Assembly (NCBI RefSeq): GCF_004358205.1
Contig: NZ_SMYO01000006.1
Coordinates: forward strand, 372,001-436,000
DNA length: 64,000 nt
Direction of reading: 5' to 3'
Source: Bacillus salipaludis
Lineage (GTDB): Bacteria > Bacillota > Bacilli > Bacillales_B > DSM-18226
Below are positions 37,122 through 44,792 of the stretch, piece after piece (within the stretch, counting starts at the first letter, position 1; the number at the start of each line of letters is the position of its first letter). The notes under the pieces were generated by a model, which was given only the letters and a program-made list of their open reading frames with translations, ran no database searches and was not told where the DNA came from. The position numbers and the translations under genes were made by a program.

Positions 37122-38402
37122 ATGAGTGAAGGAACGGGACTAATGATTCAAGCTGACCGTCTTTGGAATGATTTAATGACGCTTGGAAAAATTGGTAAGG
37201 GAAAAGATGGGGGAGTAACCCGCACTTCCTTTGATTCAGAAGATATAAAGGCACGGAAATTTTTACTTCAACTTTTAAAAGATGCAGACTTAGATCCTTA
37301 TATGGATGAGGCTGGTAATATTTTTGGGCAAATTCACGGAAAGAATCCTAATTTGCCTGCGATTCTTATTGGTTCGCATATTGATACGGTGCATTCAGGC
37401 GGGCGCTTCGATGGCGCAATGGGTGTGTTAATGGGGGTTGAAGTGCTCAGGTCCATAAAGGAGAAGGGAATTCAACCGGAGCGAACAGTGAAAGTTGTCT
37501 CGTTTACGGATGAAGAAGGAGCCCGTTTTGATTATGCTTTTGTCGGAAGCACCGCCTTGTCGGGTGCGATCAGTTCTGATCAATTGCAAAAGGATTTAGC
37601 GACAGCCCTTGATCAGGAGGGATTTTCTTATTTAGAAGCGATGAAACGTGCTAGTATGGAAGGCGGCTATTTTAGCCGAATTAATCCTGAAGAGTTGGGA
37701 AAGGCTTGTGTCAGAAAAGCTGAAATAAAAGCCTATATTGAAGTACATATTGAACAAGGAAAAGTTTTAGAAAGTCGCGATTTAGCTGTCGGGGTGGTGA
37801 GCGGCATATCAGGCGGGCACTGGGCCGAGGTTACCATTACAGGAGAGGCTGGTTATGCTGGGACAATCGGAATGTTGGAACGAAAAGATGCGTTAACGGC
37901 AGTGGGTGAATGTTTGCTTGCTATTGAAAAAATTGCACGTGATAGCGGTGGAAGTGTGGCAACCGTTGGAAAGGTAGCGGTCAAACCCGGAAGCGGAAAC
38001 GTGATTCCTGGTCGGGTTGATTTTACATTAGATGTCCGAGATATCTCCGATGAACGTCGCGAGCTAACTGTTAAAAAAATTAATGAGGCATTACGAGAAA
38101 TCTCTGCAGATCGAGGTGTGGACTGTGAAATAAGGCCGTTTCAATTTATTGCATCCGTTATGAGTTCACCGTTGGTGGTTGAGGCTATTAAAGAAGCATT
38201 TATTGAGCTGGATTATCCGATTTGTGAGTTACCAAGCGGAGCTGCGCATGACGCTATGGTCATGGGAGGCATTACTGAAATTGGTATGATTTTTGTGCGA
38301 AGCAGGGGAGGAATCAGCCATCATCCGGATGAATGGAGTTCGTTTGAAGATGTTGCGCTAGGCTGTGAGGTTCTTTACCACACAACCATGAAGCTTCTTT
38401 AG
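37122..38402 (+). CDS. M20 family Zn-dependent hydrolase (N-carbamoyl-L-amino acid / allantoate amidohydrolase type)
   Basis: 426-residue M20C enzyme. It shows GGVTRTSFDSEDIKAR near the start, the metal ligand block IGSHIDTVHSGGRFDGAMG at about 87-105, the EE pair in SFTDEEGARF near 127, the VHIEQGKVLE histidine near 210, and PSGAAHDAM near 372. These enzymes cleave N-carbamoyl amino acids, allantoate or ureidoglycolate; sequence alone does not decide between them. AGGAAAGGAATGGAAG precedes ATG 37122. It is 18 bases after the MFS reading frame, suggesting an importer-hydrolase pair before the transporter acquired its stop. Confidence 0.88.
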   Translation: MSEGTGLMIQADRLWNDLMTLGKIGKGKDGGVTRTSFDSEDIKARKFLLQLLKDADLDPYMDEAGNIFGQIHGKNPNLPAILIGSHIDTVHSGGRFDGAMGVLMGVEVLRSIKEKGIQPERTVKVVSFTDEEGARFDYAFVGSTALSGAISSDQLQKDLATALDQEGFSYLEAMKRASMEGGYFSRINPEELGKACVRKAEIKAYIEVHIEQGKVLESRDLAVGVVSGISGGHWAEVTITGEAGYAGTIGMLERKDALTAVGECLLAIEKIARDSGGSVATVGKVAVKPGSGNVIPGRVDFTLDVRDISDERRELTVKKINEALREISADRGVDCEIRPFQFIASVMSSPLVVEAIKEAFIELDYPICELPSGAAHDAMVMGGITEIGMIFVRSRGGISHHPDEWSSFEDVALGCEVLYHTTMKLL

Positions 38403-38423
38403 TATGTTGAATATTCAAGACCT

Positions 38424-38463
38424 CTGCTGCAAAAAATAAGCTGAAGTTTTTGCAGCAGGAGGT
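38424..38463 (+). promoter_or_regulatory. 12-bp hairpin abutting the ribosome binding site of a 52-aa gene
   Basis: CTGCTGCAAAAA (38424-38435) pairs perfectly with TTTTTGCAGCAG (38447-38458), loop ATAAGCTGAAG. AGGAGGTGG starts within the hairpin edge at 38457, and CCT at 38421-38423 could pair with AGG after a one-base bulge. There is no U-run after the stem, so a terminator role is unlikely; masking of translation is possible. Confidence 0.4.
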
Positions 38464-38470
38464 GGCACAT

Positions 38471-38629
38471 TTGGAAAAAAATCAACCAAACCAGGATTTA
38501 ATCTCAAATAATAGAGGGAATGAAGAGGAACTGGTCATCAGTTCGACAGGGTATGGATTAGAATCTGTATCAAAAGAGGAAGCATCAAAGGAATCAAATC
38601 GTACAGACTCATCCTGTGGCGGATTGTAA
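38471..38629 (+). CDS. 52-aa acidic peptide ending SSCGGL
   Basis: TTG start at 38471 with a near-perfect AGGAGGTGG 6-14 bases upstream. The product is acidic, Ser/Asn/Glu-rich (MEKNQPNQDLISNN at the start), probably unstructured, with a single Cys in the C-terminal TDSSCGGL. No signal peptide, leader cleavage site or modification enzymes nearby. Followed 11 bases later by a terminator. Function unknown. Confidence 0.6.
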   Translation: MEKNQPNQDLISNNRGNEEELVISSTGYGLESVSKEEASKESNRTDSSCGGL

Positions 38630-38640
38630 GAATAATCAAA

Positions 38641-38677
38641 ACCCTATTCCTTTTATGGGAGTAGGGTATTTTTTATT
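38641..38677. terminator. bidirectional terminator between 52-aa gene and Crh-like gene
   Basis: ACCCTATTCC (38641-38650) pairs with GGAGTAGGGT (38658-38667), one G-U, loop TTTTATG, followed by ATTTTTTATT. Converging genes lie on both sides. Confidence 0.85.
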
Positions 38678-38688
38678 AATAATCGTTT

Positions 38689-38946
38689 TTATTGAAACGA
38701 TTCCACCGTACGTATGATTTGATTCACCGCTTCTTCCTCATCATTCCCGCTTGCTTCAAAGGTTAATTCTGCATCCTTTGAAACAGCTAAGGACAAAACT
38801 CCCATCATAGATTTCAAATTCACTCTTCGTCCATTATGAGTAATAAAAATGTCGGAATCATAACGAGAAGCCTCTTGGACCAATCGGGTAATATATGGCG
38901 GATACAGACCTACTTTTGTTTGCAATTTTACCGATTGTTGAATCAT
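38689..38946 (-). CDS. HPr-family protein without the active-site histidine (Crh-like)
   Basis: 85-residue HPr fold. Aligned to HPr, residue 15 is Tyr instead of the PEP-phosphorylated His (GLYPPY in place of GIHARP), and Arg17 is Pro. The regulatory Ser46 and its surroundings are fully kept (VNLKSMMGVLSLAVS). So it cannot carry PTS phosphate but could be phosphorylated by HPr kinase and act with CcpA, as B. subtilis Crh does (Gln15). It is not in the usual yvcJKL-crh context, so it may be a second, divergent Crh. GGGGAGGTAC precedes ATG 38946. Confidence 0.88.
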   Translation of the reverse strand: MIQQSVKLQTKVGLYPPYITRLVQEASRYDSDIFITHNGRRVNLKSMMGVLSLAVSKDAELTFEASGNDEEEAVNQIIRTVESFQ

Positions 38947-39067
38947 GTAAGTACCTCCCCAATTTTCTTAAAACTCTCTGTTTTATGTATGAATCCCCAC
39001 TCTAAAAAATGCACCGATTACAAAGAAAAATCCCAAAACCATTTTGGGTTTTGAGATTTTTAACACG

Positions 39068-39208
39068 TTAAGTTTGCTTTTTCTGGTAGGCAATCACGAC
39101 AATATCGTCATGAGCATTTTGATTTAATTCGTGTTCGAAAGATTTTATTTTTTCAACCATTGAAGCATCCAGATCTGCCGTCTCATATTTTAAATCCTGT
39201 TGGTCCAT
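39068..39208 (-). CDS. hypothetical 46-aa acidic protein
   Basis: ATG 39208 with AAAGGGGCAGG about 6-15 bases upstream; stop TAA at 39068-39070. The product starts MDQQDLKYETADLD and ends IVVIAYQKKQT, with a predicted central helix and a final beta strand. It is followed by a small gene pair of the same orientation. I have seen similar KYETADLD..IVLIAY miniproteins in Bacillus, without known function. Confidence 0.6.
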   Translation of the reverse strand: MDQQDLKYETADLDASMVEKIKSFEHELNQNAHDDIVVIAYQKKQT

Positions 39209-39247
39209 CGTACCTGCCCCTTTCATCGGAATCCCGAAATATTAAAT

Positions 39248-39373
39248 CTATTTTTCCCTGCCATTTTTCTCTTTTAATTCATAACGAATCTTGCCTGGGT
39301 CTTGTTTTCCTTTTGGTACAGATCGTTTTCCACCCAGACTTACATTTGGATAGCTTGTGCCTTTTTCACTCAT
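39248..39373 (-). CDS. hypothetical 41-aa basic protein
   Basis: ATG 39373 follows GGGAGG at a spacing of 8; stop TAG at 39248-39250. The sequence MSEKGTSYPNVSLGGKRS..PKGKQDPGKIRYELK is basic, lacks hydrophobic stretches and is likely disordered. It lies 39 bases upstream of the 46-aa gene on the same strand, possibly co-transcribed. Family not recognised. Confidence 0.55.
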   Translation of the reverse strand: MSEKGTSYPNVSLGGKRSVPKGKQDPGKIRYELKEKNGREK

Positions 39374-39558
39374 CGATTTTACCTCCCATTCACTTAGGTT
39401 CTACTCATCAATCTTAGTGTAAGAAATAAGCAAACATTTCATGCAACTATAATTTTAGAAACCTTAATCGAAAAAGGAATGCACATAATGAAAAATCGGA
39501 ACACTAACCGTGTTCATTTTTTAAAACGCTATCGCATCTTTTTAGGAGGATTTCCAAG

Positions 39559-40683
39559 ATGAATTCAAAATATGAACCATTATTTGAGCCATTTACATTT
39601 CCAAATGGTGTTCAAGTTAAGAACCGCATCGTAATGGCACCGATGACAAATTTCTCATCGAATCCAGATGGGACTGTAACCGAGGCGGAGGTGAAATACT
39701 ATTCACGCCGTTCGGCCGGTGTAGGCATGGTGGTAACGGCTTGTACTTATGTAACTGAAAATGGAAAAGGATTCAATGGTGAATTTGGAGCAGACCAGGA
39801 TGATTTCATCCCGAGTTTAAAACAGGTAGCAACCGGGATTAAAGAGCAGGGCGCAAAAGCGATTCTGCAAATTTTCCACGGCGGCAGGGAAGTGCCTTCA
39901 GCGCTTATTCCCAATGGCGATGTTGTCAGTGCCAGTGCGGTTCCAACCGAGGGTGAAGGAAAACCAGTTCCAAGGGAACTATCCGATCAGGAAGTAGAAT
40001 CAATTATCCGCGACTTTGGTGAGGCAACGCGCAGGGGGATTGAAGCAGGGTTTGATGGGGTGGAGATTCACGGAGCAAACGGCTATATCATCCAGCAATT
40101 TTTTTCACCACACTCCAATCGCCGGGAGGACCAGTGGGGTGGCAGTATCGAAAAAAGACTTGCTTTTCCATTAGCGATTGTGGAGGAAGTTAAGAAAACA
40201 GTTGCTGAATATGCGAACGGTTCCTTTATTATCGGCTATCGGTTTTCACCTGAAGAGGCAACAACTCCGGGAATTACAATGGCGGATACGTTGGTATTAA
40301 TCGATGCCCTTGCTGATAAAGGCCTAGACTATCTTCATGTTTCTCTAAATGATTTCTGGTCCACTCCAAGACGCGGTATTGATGATACCCGCCCGCGGAT
40401 TGAAATTATCAAGGAGAAGGTAGGCGATCGTGTTCCTGTTATTGGCGTCGGCTCGCTCTTTACTGCAGATGATGTGTTAAAAGCTTTTCAAACCGGAATA
40501 CCACTCATTGCATTAGGACGAGAAATGATCATGGATCCCGACTGGGTGCAAAAAGTCAAAGAAGGAAAAGAGTCAGAAATTATCACAAAAATTGATAAAG
40601 ATAAGCAGCAGGAGCTTATGGTTCCGGATCCGCTATGGCAGGCGATTGTTAATAGTCCGGGCTGGTTCCCTGGTGTCGAATAA
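39559..40683 (+). CDS. NADH-dependent flavin oxidoreductase (Old Yellow Enzyme family, YqiG-like)
   Basis: 374-residue FMN-binding TIM barrel. It begins LFEPFTFPNGVQVKNRIVMAPMT, with the substrate/FMN block GVEIHGANGYIIQQFFSPHSNRR near 167-189 carrying the conserved His-Ala-Asn, GGSIEKRL, and VIGVGSLFTADDV near the end. Length and sequence fit B. subtilis YqiG. It reduces activated alkenes or related electrophiles; natural substrate unknown. Start ATG 39559 after TTAGGAGGA. No Cys in the position used by YqjM for thermostable-type OYE redox control. Confidence 0.9.
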   Translation: MNSKYEPLFEPFTFPNGVQVKNRIVMAPMTNFSSNPDGTVTEAEVKYYSRRSAGVGMVVTACTYVTENGKGFNGEFGADQDDFIPSLKQVATGIKEQGAKAILQIFHGGREVPSALIPNGDVVSASAVPTEGEGKPVPRELSDQEVESIIRDFGEATRRGIEAGFDGVEIHGANGYIIQQFFSPHSNRREDQWGGSIEKRLAFPLAIVEEVKKTVAEYANGSFIIGYRFSPEEATTPGITMADTLVLIDALADKGLDYLHVSLNDFWSTPRRGIDDTRPRIEIIKEKVGDRVPVIGVGSLFTADDVLKAFQTGIPLIALGREMIMDPDWVQKVKEGKESEIITKIDKDKQQELMVPDPLWQAIVNSPGWFPGVE

Positions 40684-40699
40684 TTTTTTCAAAAAGAGA

Positions 40700-40723
40700 T
40701 GGACCGTCTTTTATAGACGGTCA
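40700..40723. terminator. bidirectional terminator within the end of the 45-aa gene
   Basis: GACCGTCT (40702-40709), TTTAT, AGACGGTC (40715-40722). On the minus strand it is followed by ATCTCTTTTT. The left arm overlaps the stop of the 45-aa gene. Confidence 0.75.
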
Positions 40724-40848
40724 TCTTCCCATCCACGAGAATAATCTTCTATTGTATTTTTCTCCTTTAAGGTTTCAACATATTGAGTTAAATCCACAGC
40801 TTGATTGGTGATTGATTCATTTTCTGTGTTTGGATTTTCTTTTTTCAT
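40711..40848 (-). CDS. hypothetical 45-aa acidic protein
   Basis: ATG 40848 with TTGGAGG at a spacing of 8 and stop TAA at 40711-40713. The sequence MKKENPNTENESITNQ..DLTQYVETLKEKNTIEDYSRGW is polar and acidic with a probable central helix. Its terminator arm lies across the stop codon. Similar tiny acidic proteins are frequent in Bacillus stress and spore regulons; identity unknown. The 40849-41073 stretch upstream contains nothing else I can support. Confidence 0.6.
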   Translation of the reverse strand: MKKENPNTENESITNQAVDLTQYVETLKEKNTIEDYSRGWEDDRL

Positions 40849-41073
40849 CCTATAACCTCCAACTATTGTTATCCCTTTTGTAATGTATCCAAATTTTGAA
40901 AAATTACCCTGTTTAAAAACTGATAAAAAACTAAGGAAAAAGAATGCGTATTGTAAATGATTTTTGTGAATAGGATAGATTTTTAAAAGGGGATGGGAGA
41001 GTCAGGATTTTAACTTTAATAACATGCGAACCTGTCAATCCGGGAACCCATCGGTTAATTAGTTATTTTGGTA

Positions 41074-42162
41074 TTAGATCCTTACCACACGTCCATTAAA
41101 GGTCTGTTTCCAATATCCTTTCGACAAATCCTCAATCGCAACTCCTGTATTGTTTTGGGAACCGATGAATTTCCCATTCCCAATATAAATGCCAACGTGC
41201 CCGTCTTTTTTGTAGGTATCAAAGAACACCAAGTCACCAGGCTGGATTTCATCGAATGGTACCTGTTTGCCTTCATTTTTTAAGCTGTCTGTCGAGCTGC
41301 CAATCTCAATCCCGGCTTGGCCAAATGCCCAATGAACGAACCCTGAACAATCAAACCATCCATTGGCAATATCACTTGCGTTCCTCCCGCCGCCAAATAT
41401 ATAAACAGAGTTGCCTATATATTTATAACCCGCTTTTATTACCGTTTGTATCGATCCTTTCACAGGGGCTGTTTGAAAGTTTTCCAATGTTTTCATGCTT
41501 TTAGGAATAGGCTTTTTTGACGTTGCTTTATGTATTTGTGCCAGCTTTTTTGACGTTGCTTTTTGTATTTCTGCTAGCTTTTTATATTGTTCTCGTTGTG
41601 CCTTAAGCTCTGTTTTCCTATTTGTTAAACTAGCCTTCAAATCATCCAATTCCGCAAGTTTATCTTTTAAAGAATGCTTCTTATTTTCATACTCTTTATT
41701 CTCTTCCGCCTGTTGATTTAATAGTTCCTTGTCTGCTATCACAACAGTGGAAACAGCGCCGGCCCGCTCAACAAAATCTTTGATATTTGTAGACCCAAGC
41801 AATACATCAAGATATTGTAAGTTTCCGCCATTTTGTTGATAGGCTTTAGCCCGTTCTTTTAATACTTTATTTCTCTTTTTCATCGAATCCTTTAATTGTA
41901 AAATTTTCTTTTTTAACTTTTTAACCTGGGATTTTGTAGTTTTGGCTTGCAAATTTGCCTCTTCAAGTTCCTTTTTGTTTTTTTGAATCGATTGGTTAAC
42001 TTTTTTAAGTGAAAAGTCATTTGGAGTATTTTGAACAATTGGTGGAAGATCTTCTGTGGGATGGTAAGGAAGTTCTGTATCAGCGAATGCTTTTGGAATG
42101 GTTCCGATTGCTAAGAAAACTATTGAACTCAACATTATAAACATGAATCGAATCAAATTCAT
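41074..42162 (-). CDS. secreted NlpC/P60 (C40) peptidoglycan hydrolase with coiled-coil domain
   Basis: 362-residue exported cell-wall hydrolase. Signal peptide at residues 1-28 (MNLIRFMFIMLSSIVFL...AFA), then a coiled coil of about 170 residues (PcsB/Spy0094-like, KELEEANLQAKTTKSQVKK), a short linker with a repeated HKATSKK segment, and the catalytic NlpC/P60 domain with Cys272 (GWFDCSGFVHWAFG), His322 (DGHVGIYIG) and a downstream polar residue. It probably cleaves D-gamma-Glu-diaminopimelate bonds. The ATG at 42162 is chosen because the open frame further upstream runs into a dispersed repeat element and would destroy the signal peptide. The ribosome site is weak (GAAGTG). Confidence 0.9.
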   Translation of the reverse strand: MNLIRFMFIMLSSIVFLAIGTIPKAFADTELPYHPTEDLPPIVQNTPNDFSLKKVNQSIQKNKKELEEANLQAKTTKSQVKKLKKKILQLKDSMKKRNKVLKERAKAYQQNGGNLQYLDVLLGSTNIKDFVERAGAVSTVVIADKELLNQQAEENKEYENKKHSLKDKLAELDDLKASLTNRKTELKAQREQYKKLAEIQKATSKKLAQIHKATSKKPIPKSMKTLENFQTAPVKGSIQTVIKAGYKYIGNSVYIFGGGRNASDIANGWFDCSGFVHWAFGQAGIEIGSSTDSLKNEGKQVPFDEIQPGDLVFFDTYKKDGHVGIYIGNGKFIGSQNNTGVAIEDLSKGYWKQTFNGRVVRI

Positions 42163-42193
42163 CACTTCTTTCTTAAAAAATGGTTCTGTTAAA

Positions 42194-42335
42194 CTTGGTT
42201 GTTGAATTCCGCTCCAGGCACTTCGCTTTCCGTGGGCAGTCTGGGGAGCCTCCTCGTCGCTTTGCTCCTGCGGGGTCTCCCCTAACCCATACTCCCACAG
42301 GAGTCTTCGTGCCTTCCGCTCCAATCAACTTTGTT
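42194..42335. repeat. dispersed Bacillaceae intergenic repeat element
   Basis: GC-rich block of about 140 bp, unlike its AT-rich surroundings. It is bounded by GTTGAATTCCGCTCC and CCGCTCCAATCAAC, with internal dyads GGGGAG...CTCCCC and ACTCC-CACA-GGAGT, plus the GGGGTCTCCCC and CGTCGCTTTGC segments. I recognise this sequence type (GGAGCGGAA...GGGGAGACCCCGCAGG on the other strand) from many Bacillaceae genomes. Its function is not known. It lies just upstream of the NlpC/P60 gene and fills much of the 42163-42482 gap. Confidence 0.8.
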
Positions 42336-42482
42336 TAAAAAATAATAATTGTTCTTTGACAAAGTCTAAAAATAACCAGAGACAAAATGTATTTTCTTAA
42401 AATTCTTACAATTGAAATTATAACATTACATTTTTTCAGCTTTGTAAAAAGGTAATTACAATTCAATATCAGACTAGCTACA

Positions 42483-42515
42483 AAAAGAGACAGGGACAAA
42501 AAAGTCCCTGTCTCT
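42483..42515 (-). terminator. terminator of the cupin operon
   Basis: AGAGACAGGGAC (42486-42497) pairs perfectly with GTCCCTGTCTCT (42504-42515) around A6. On the minus strand it is followed by TTTTTG. It overlaps the last codon of the cupin gene. Confidence 0.93.
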
Positions 42516-43026
42516 ATTCTGGAATTTCTTCGTAGGCTAATTTTTTAATGATGGCTTCATGTTGAGGGTATTTTTCTAAAAGCTCTGCCTGTGTAAAGAG
42601 TTCAAAGTCCTGAAAATCAAAACCTGGCGAAACCATACACCCGACCAGTGAATAGGTATCCTTTTCCATAACAGATGATCCGAAGATGGAATTTTTCGGA
42701 ACCAGCGCCTGCGGGACTTCACCGTTTTCACAATTCATCCCGATCTTCATTTCTTCATAGTTTCCATTTCCATGAATGACATGGACAGTTAACGAACTAC
42801 CACCATGAAAATACCACAATTCATCGGATTTCAAACGGTGGAAATGGGAAACGTCGTCTGAAGTTAACAGAAAATAAATACTAGTAAAAAGCTTTCGGTG
42901 ACCATTAAATCTCTCTGAATCAGCGAACATCTCCTCCGATTCAAACGTTCTTTTATAATAACCGCCTTCAGGATGGGGCTCCAGCCCAAGAGTTTGGATT
43001 AAATCTGATAATTCTCTTTTATTCAT
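42514..43026 (-). CDS. cupin domain protein, DUF985 (cupin_5) family
   Basis: 170-residue single-domain cupin. Family landmarks are LGLEPHPEGGYYKRTF at about 14-29, SIYFLL, HFHRLKSDELWYFHGG near 60-76 with the usual metal-type histidines and glutamate, and LVGCMVSPGFDFQDFEL near 130-146. Related structures (yeast YML079, plant and bacterial DUF985) bind small molecules, but no reaction is agreed. Last gene of a three-gene minus-strand operon with the two small proteins upstream. Confidence 0.88.
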   Translation of the reverse strand: MNKRELSDLIQTLGLEPHPEGGYYKRTFESEEMFADSERFNGHRKLFTSIYFLLTSDDVSHFHRLKSDELWYFHGGSSLTVHVIHGNGNYEEMKIGMNCENGEVPQALVPKNSIFGSSVMEKDTYSLVGCMVSPGFDFQDFELFTQAELLEKYPQHEAIIKKLAYEEIPE

Positions 43027-43056
43027 TGCAAAATTCCTTTCAAACTATCTACGTAT

Positions 43057-43434
43057 TCACTGCTTGTATTCGGCATTGTAGGAATTTTCTCCTGCGTGGA
43101 CAGATAGAAGTGTGTCTGCATATCCGACTAGACGGTTGACAATTTCATCCGAAATCGCATATACAAGACGATGGTGTTCGCCTTTATGGAGAACCGGATT
43201 ATCAAAAATGATCGTCGTATTAATGAAAATATGCTTGGTATCATAAAGGTTGTAATGGATGATCGTTTTTCCCGCGGCACCGCCTGTTAGCGGATCTTTA
43301 TAATGAGGCAAAAAGATATACCATTCTTCCGCAGTCGGTGACCGAAAATTTTTCGTAAAGGTCATGCCTTTAATTTCCTCATCAATTAGTTGTTTCAGTT
43401 GTTCGTCCATTACATCAATGATGTTATTTTCCAT
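43057..43434 (-). CDS. hypothetical protein, 125 aa
   Basis: Soluble protein with an acidic helical N-terminus and a beta-rich core (EEWYIFLPHYKDPLTGGAAGKTIIHYN). Histidines occur in IIHYN, DTKHIF and KGEHHRLVY, but there is no clear metal motif. ATG 43434 lies 8 bases after the HMA-like gene, with GTAGGAATC upstream, and the cupin gene starts 30 bases beyond its stop. Function unknown; co-transcription suggests a shared job with the cupin. Confidence 0.75.
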   Translation of the reverse strand: MENNIIDVMDEQLKQLIDEEIKGMTFTKNFRSPTAEEWYIFLPHYKDPLTGGAAGKTIIHYNLYDTKHIFINTTIIFDNPVLHKGEHHRLVYAISDEIVNRLVGYADTLLSVHAGENSYNAEYKQ

Positions 43435-43442
43435 GCAGATTC

Positions 43443-43667
43443 CTACTTTCTAAAAAACAATGCCTCGAGATGCAGCCCGTGCTGTTGAACTCTTTTTTGA
43501 ATGTTTTCTGGTGTGATTTGCATTTCATTGTATTCAATTTTAACTTCACCATCATCTGTGTCAACTAAAGCGCGCTCGACGCCGTCAATTTGAATTAGGA
43601 TAGACTCTAAAGTCTGAATAGCTTCTAGGTTCATGGCTTCTTTTAGCTGTAATGTTAGGTTATTCAT
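43443..43667 (-). CDS. HMA-fold-like small protein lacking the CxxC metal site, 74 aa
   Basis: Reads as a beta-alpha-beta-beta-alpha-beta ferredoxin-like domain of heavy-metal-associated type: LESILIQIDGVERALVDTDDGEVKIEYNE, then ITPENIQKRVQQHG. There is no CxxC, so copper or zinc binding in the classical way is unlikely. ATG 43667 is selected because GGAAGGAGAAG lies 6-16 bases upstream; an in-frame codon at 43712 lacks one. First gene of the three-gene operon ending in the DUF985 cupin. Confidence 0.75.
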   Translation of the reverse strand: MNNLTLQLKEAMNLEAIQTLESILIQIDGVERALVDTDDGEVKIEYNEMQITPENIQKRVQQHGLHLEALFFRK

Positions 43668-43792
43668 ATAGCTTCTCCTTCCTGAAAATAAATCCAAGAT
43701 TACTTTTTCCACAATTCAACTGTTTTATTTAGAAATGTATTACATAAGAATTGTATAATACTAATAGGGTTCATTTGGGATGAGGAGGAGAA

Positions 43793-44668
43793 ATGATGCG
43801 TGATGAAGGATACATAGAGGTAACAGGGGGAAAGGTTTGGTATCAAATTTTTAATAAAAACGTCAATGGCACTCCTGTCGTTGTTTTACATGGCGGACCA
43901 GGGTCATCGAGTTTTTCACTGCAAAGTCTGCAAGCATTGGGGACTGAGCGGCCAGTTATTCTCTATGACCAATTAGGCTGCGGCAGATCGGAACGGCCAA
44001 CAGATCCATCCCTATGGCGGATTGAACGATTTGTAGAAGAATTGGGTCAGGTGAGACAAGGGCTAGGGCTTGATGTCGTTCATATTCTTGGACACTCCTG
44101 GGGAACAACGCTTGCGGCTGCATATTGTTTAACAATGCCAAGCGGTGTAAAAAGTGTTATATTTTCTAGCCCGTGTTTAAGTGCGCCAATTTGGGAACAG
44201 GACCAGCGTCGAAACCTTATGAAACTGCCAAAAGAGGTTCAGGAGACGATTAGGCGGTGTGAAGAGAATGGAACGACGGATTCTAAGGAGTTTGAAGAGG
44301 CAACGAAAGTTTTTAACAAAAATTTCGTCTGTCGAATTGATTCAGATCCGGAATATTTAAAAGAAGCTTCAAAATACAAAAATCCAGAAGTGTACAATAT
44401 TATGTGGGGGCCTTCTGAATTTACGGTTCTTGGTAATCTTAAAAGTTTTGATTGTACGTCACAGTTGTCGGAAATTACTTGTCCAACGCTTTACACCTGC
44501 GGCCGTTATGACGAAGCTACACCGGAGTCTACAAAATATTTTAGCTCTCTTACTCCTCAGTCGGAATTTCATGTTTATGAAAACAGTGCTCACCTGCCGT
44601 ATATTGAGGAGCCCGAAGAGTATTTACGGGTTGTAGGGAGCTTTCTTGGAAAAATTGATTCTTTATGA
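43793..44668 (+). CDS. proline iminopeptidase-family alpha/beta hydrolase
   Basis: 291-residue S33 family hydrolase. It shows [18 protein letters not shown] (oxyanion HGGPG) at about 24-41, the nucleophile elbow [13 protein letters not shown] with Ser at about residue 103, [10 protein letters not shown] near 243-252 for the catalytic Asp, and His in [13 protein letters not shown] near 270. Members release N-terminal proline or other amino acids from peptides, or hydrolyse amides; exact specificity is open. GAGGAGAAATG places the start at 43793. Monocistronic. Confidence 0.9.
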   Translation: MMRDEGYIEVTGGKVWYQIFNKNVNGTPVVVLHGGPGSSSFSLQSLQALGTERPVILYDQLGCGRSERPTDPSLWRIERFVEELGQVRQGLGLDVVHILGHSWGTTLAAAYCLTMPSGVKSVIFSSPCLSAPIWEQDQRRNLMKLPKEVQETIRRCEENGTTDSKEFEEATKVFNKNFVCRIDSDPEYLKEASKYKNPEVYNIMWGPSEFTVLGNLKSFDCTSQLSEITCPTLYTCGRYDEATPESTKYFSSLTPQSEFHVYENSAHLPYIEEPEEYLRVVGSFLGKIDSL

Positions 44669-44792
44669 AACTCGTCAGTTGACGGGTTTTTTCATTTTAA
44701 TCATAGGTGATTATCTACAGTTTACCTTAACGTATAATGAAATACTTCATAGGAAAGTATACCATTGGAATATTTCCTTAAGGAGGGACAAC

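Noticed and set aside
42163..42324. N-terminal extension of the NlpC/P60 protein (MERKARRLLWEYG...)
   Set aside because: It is translation of a dispersed repeat element and would place 54 charged residues ahead of a clear signal peptide.
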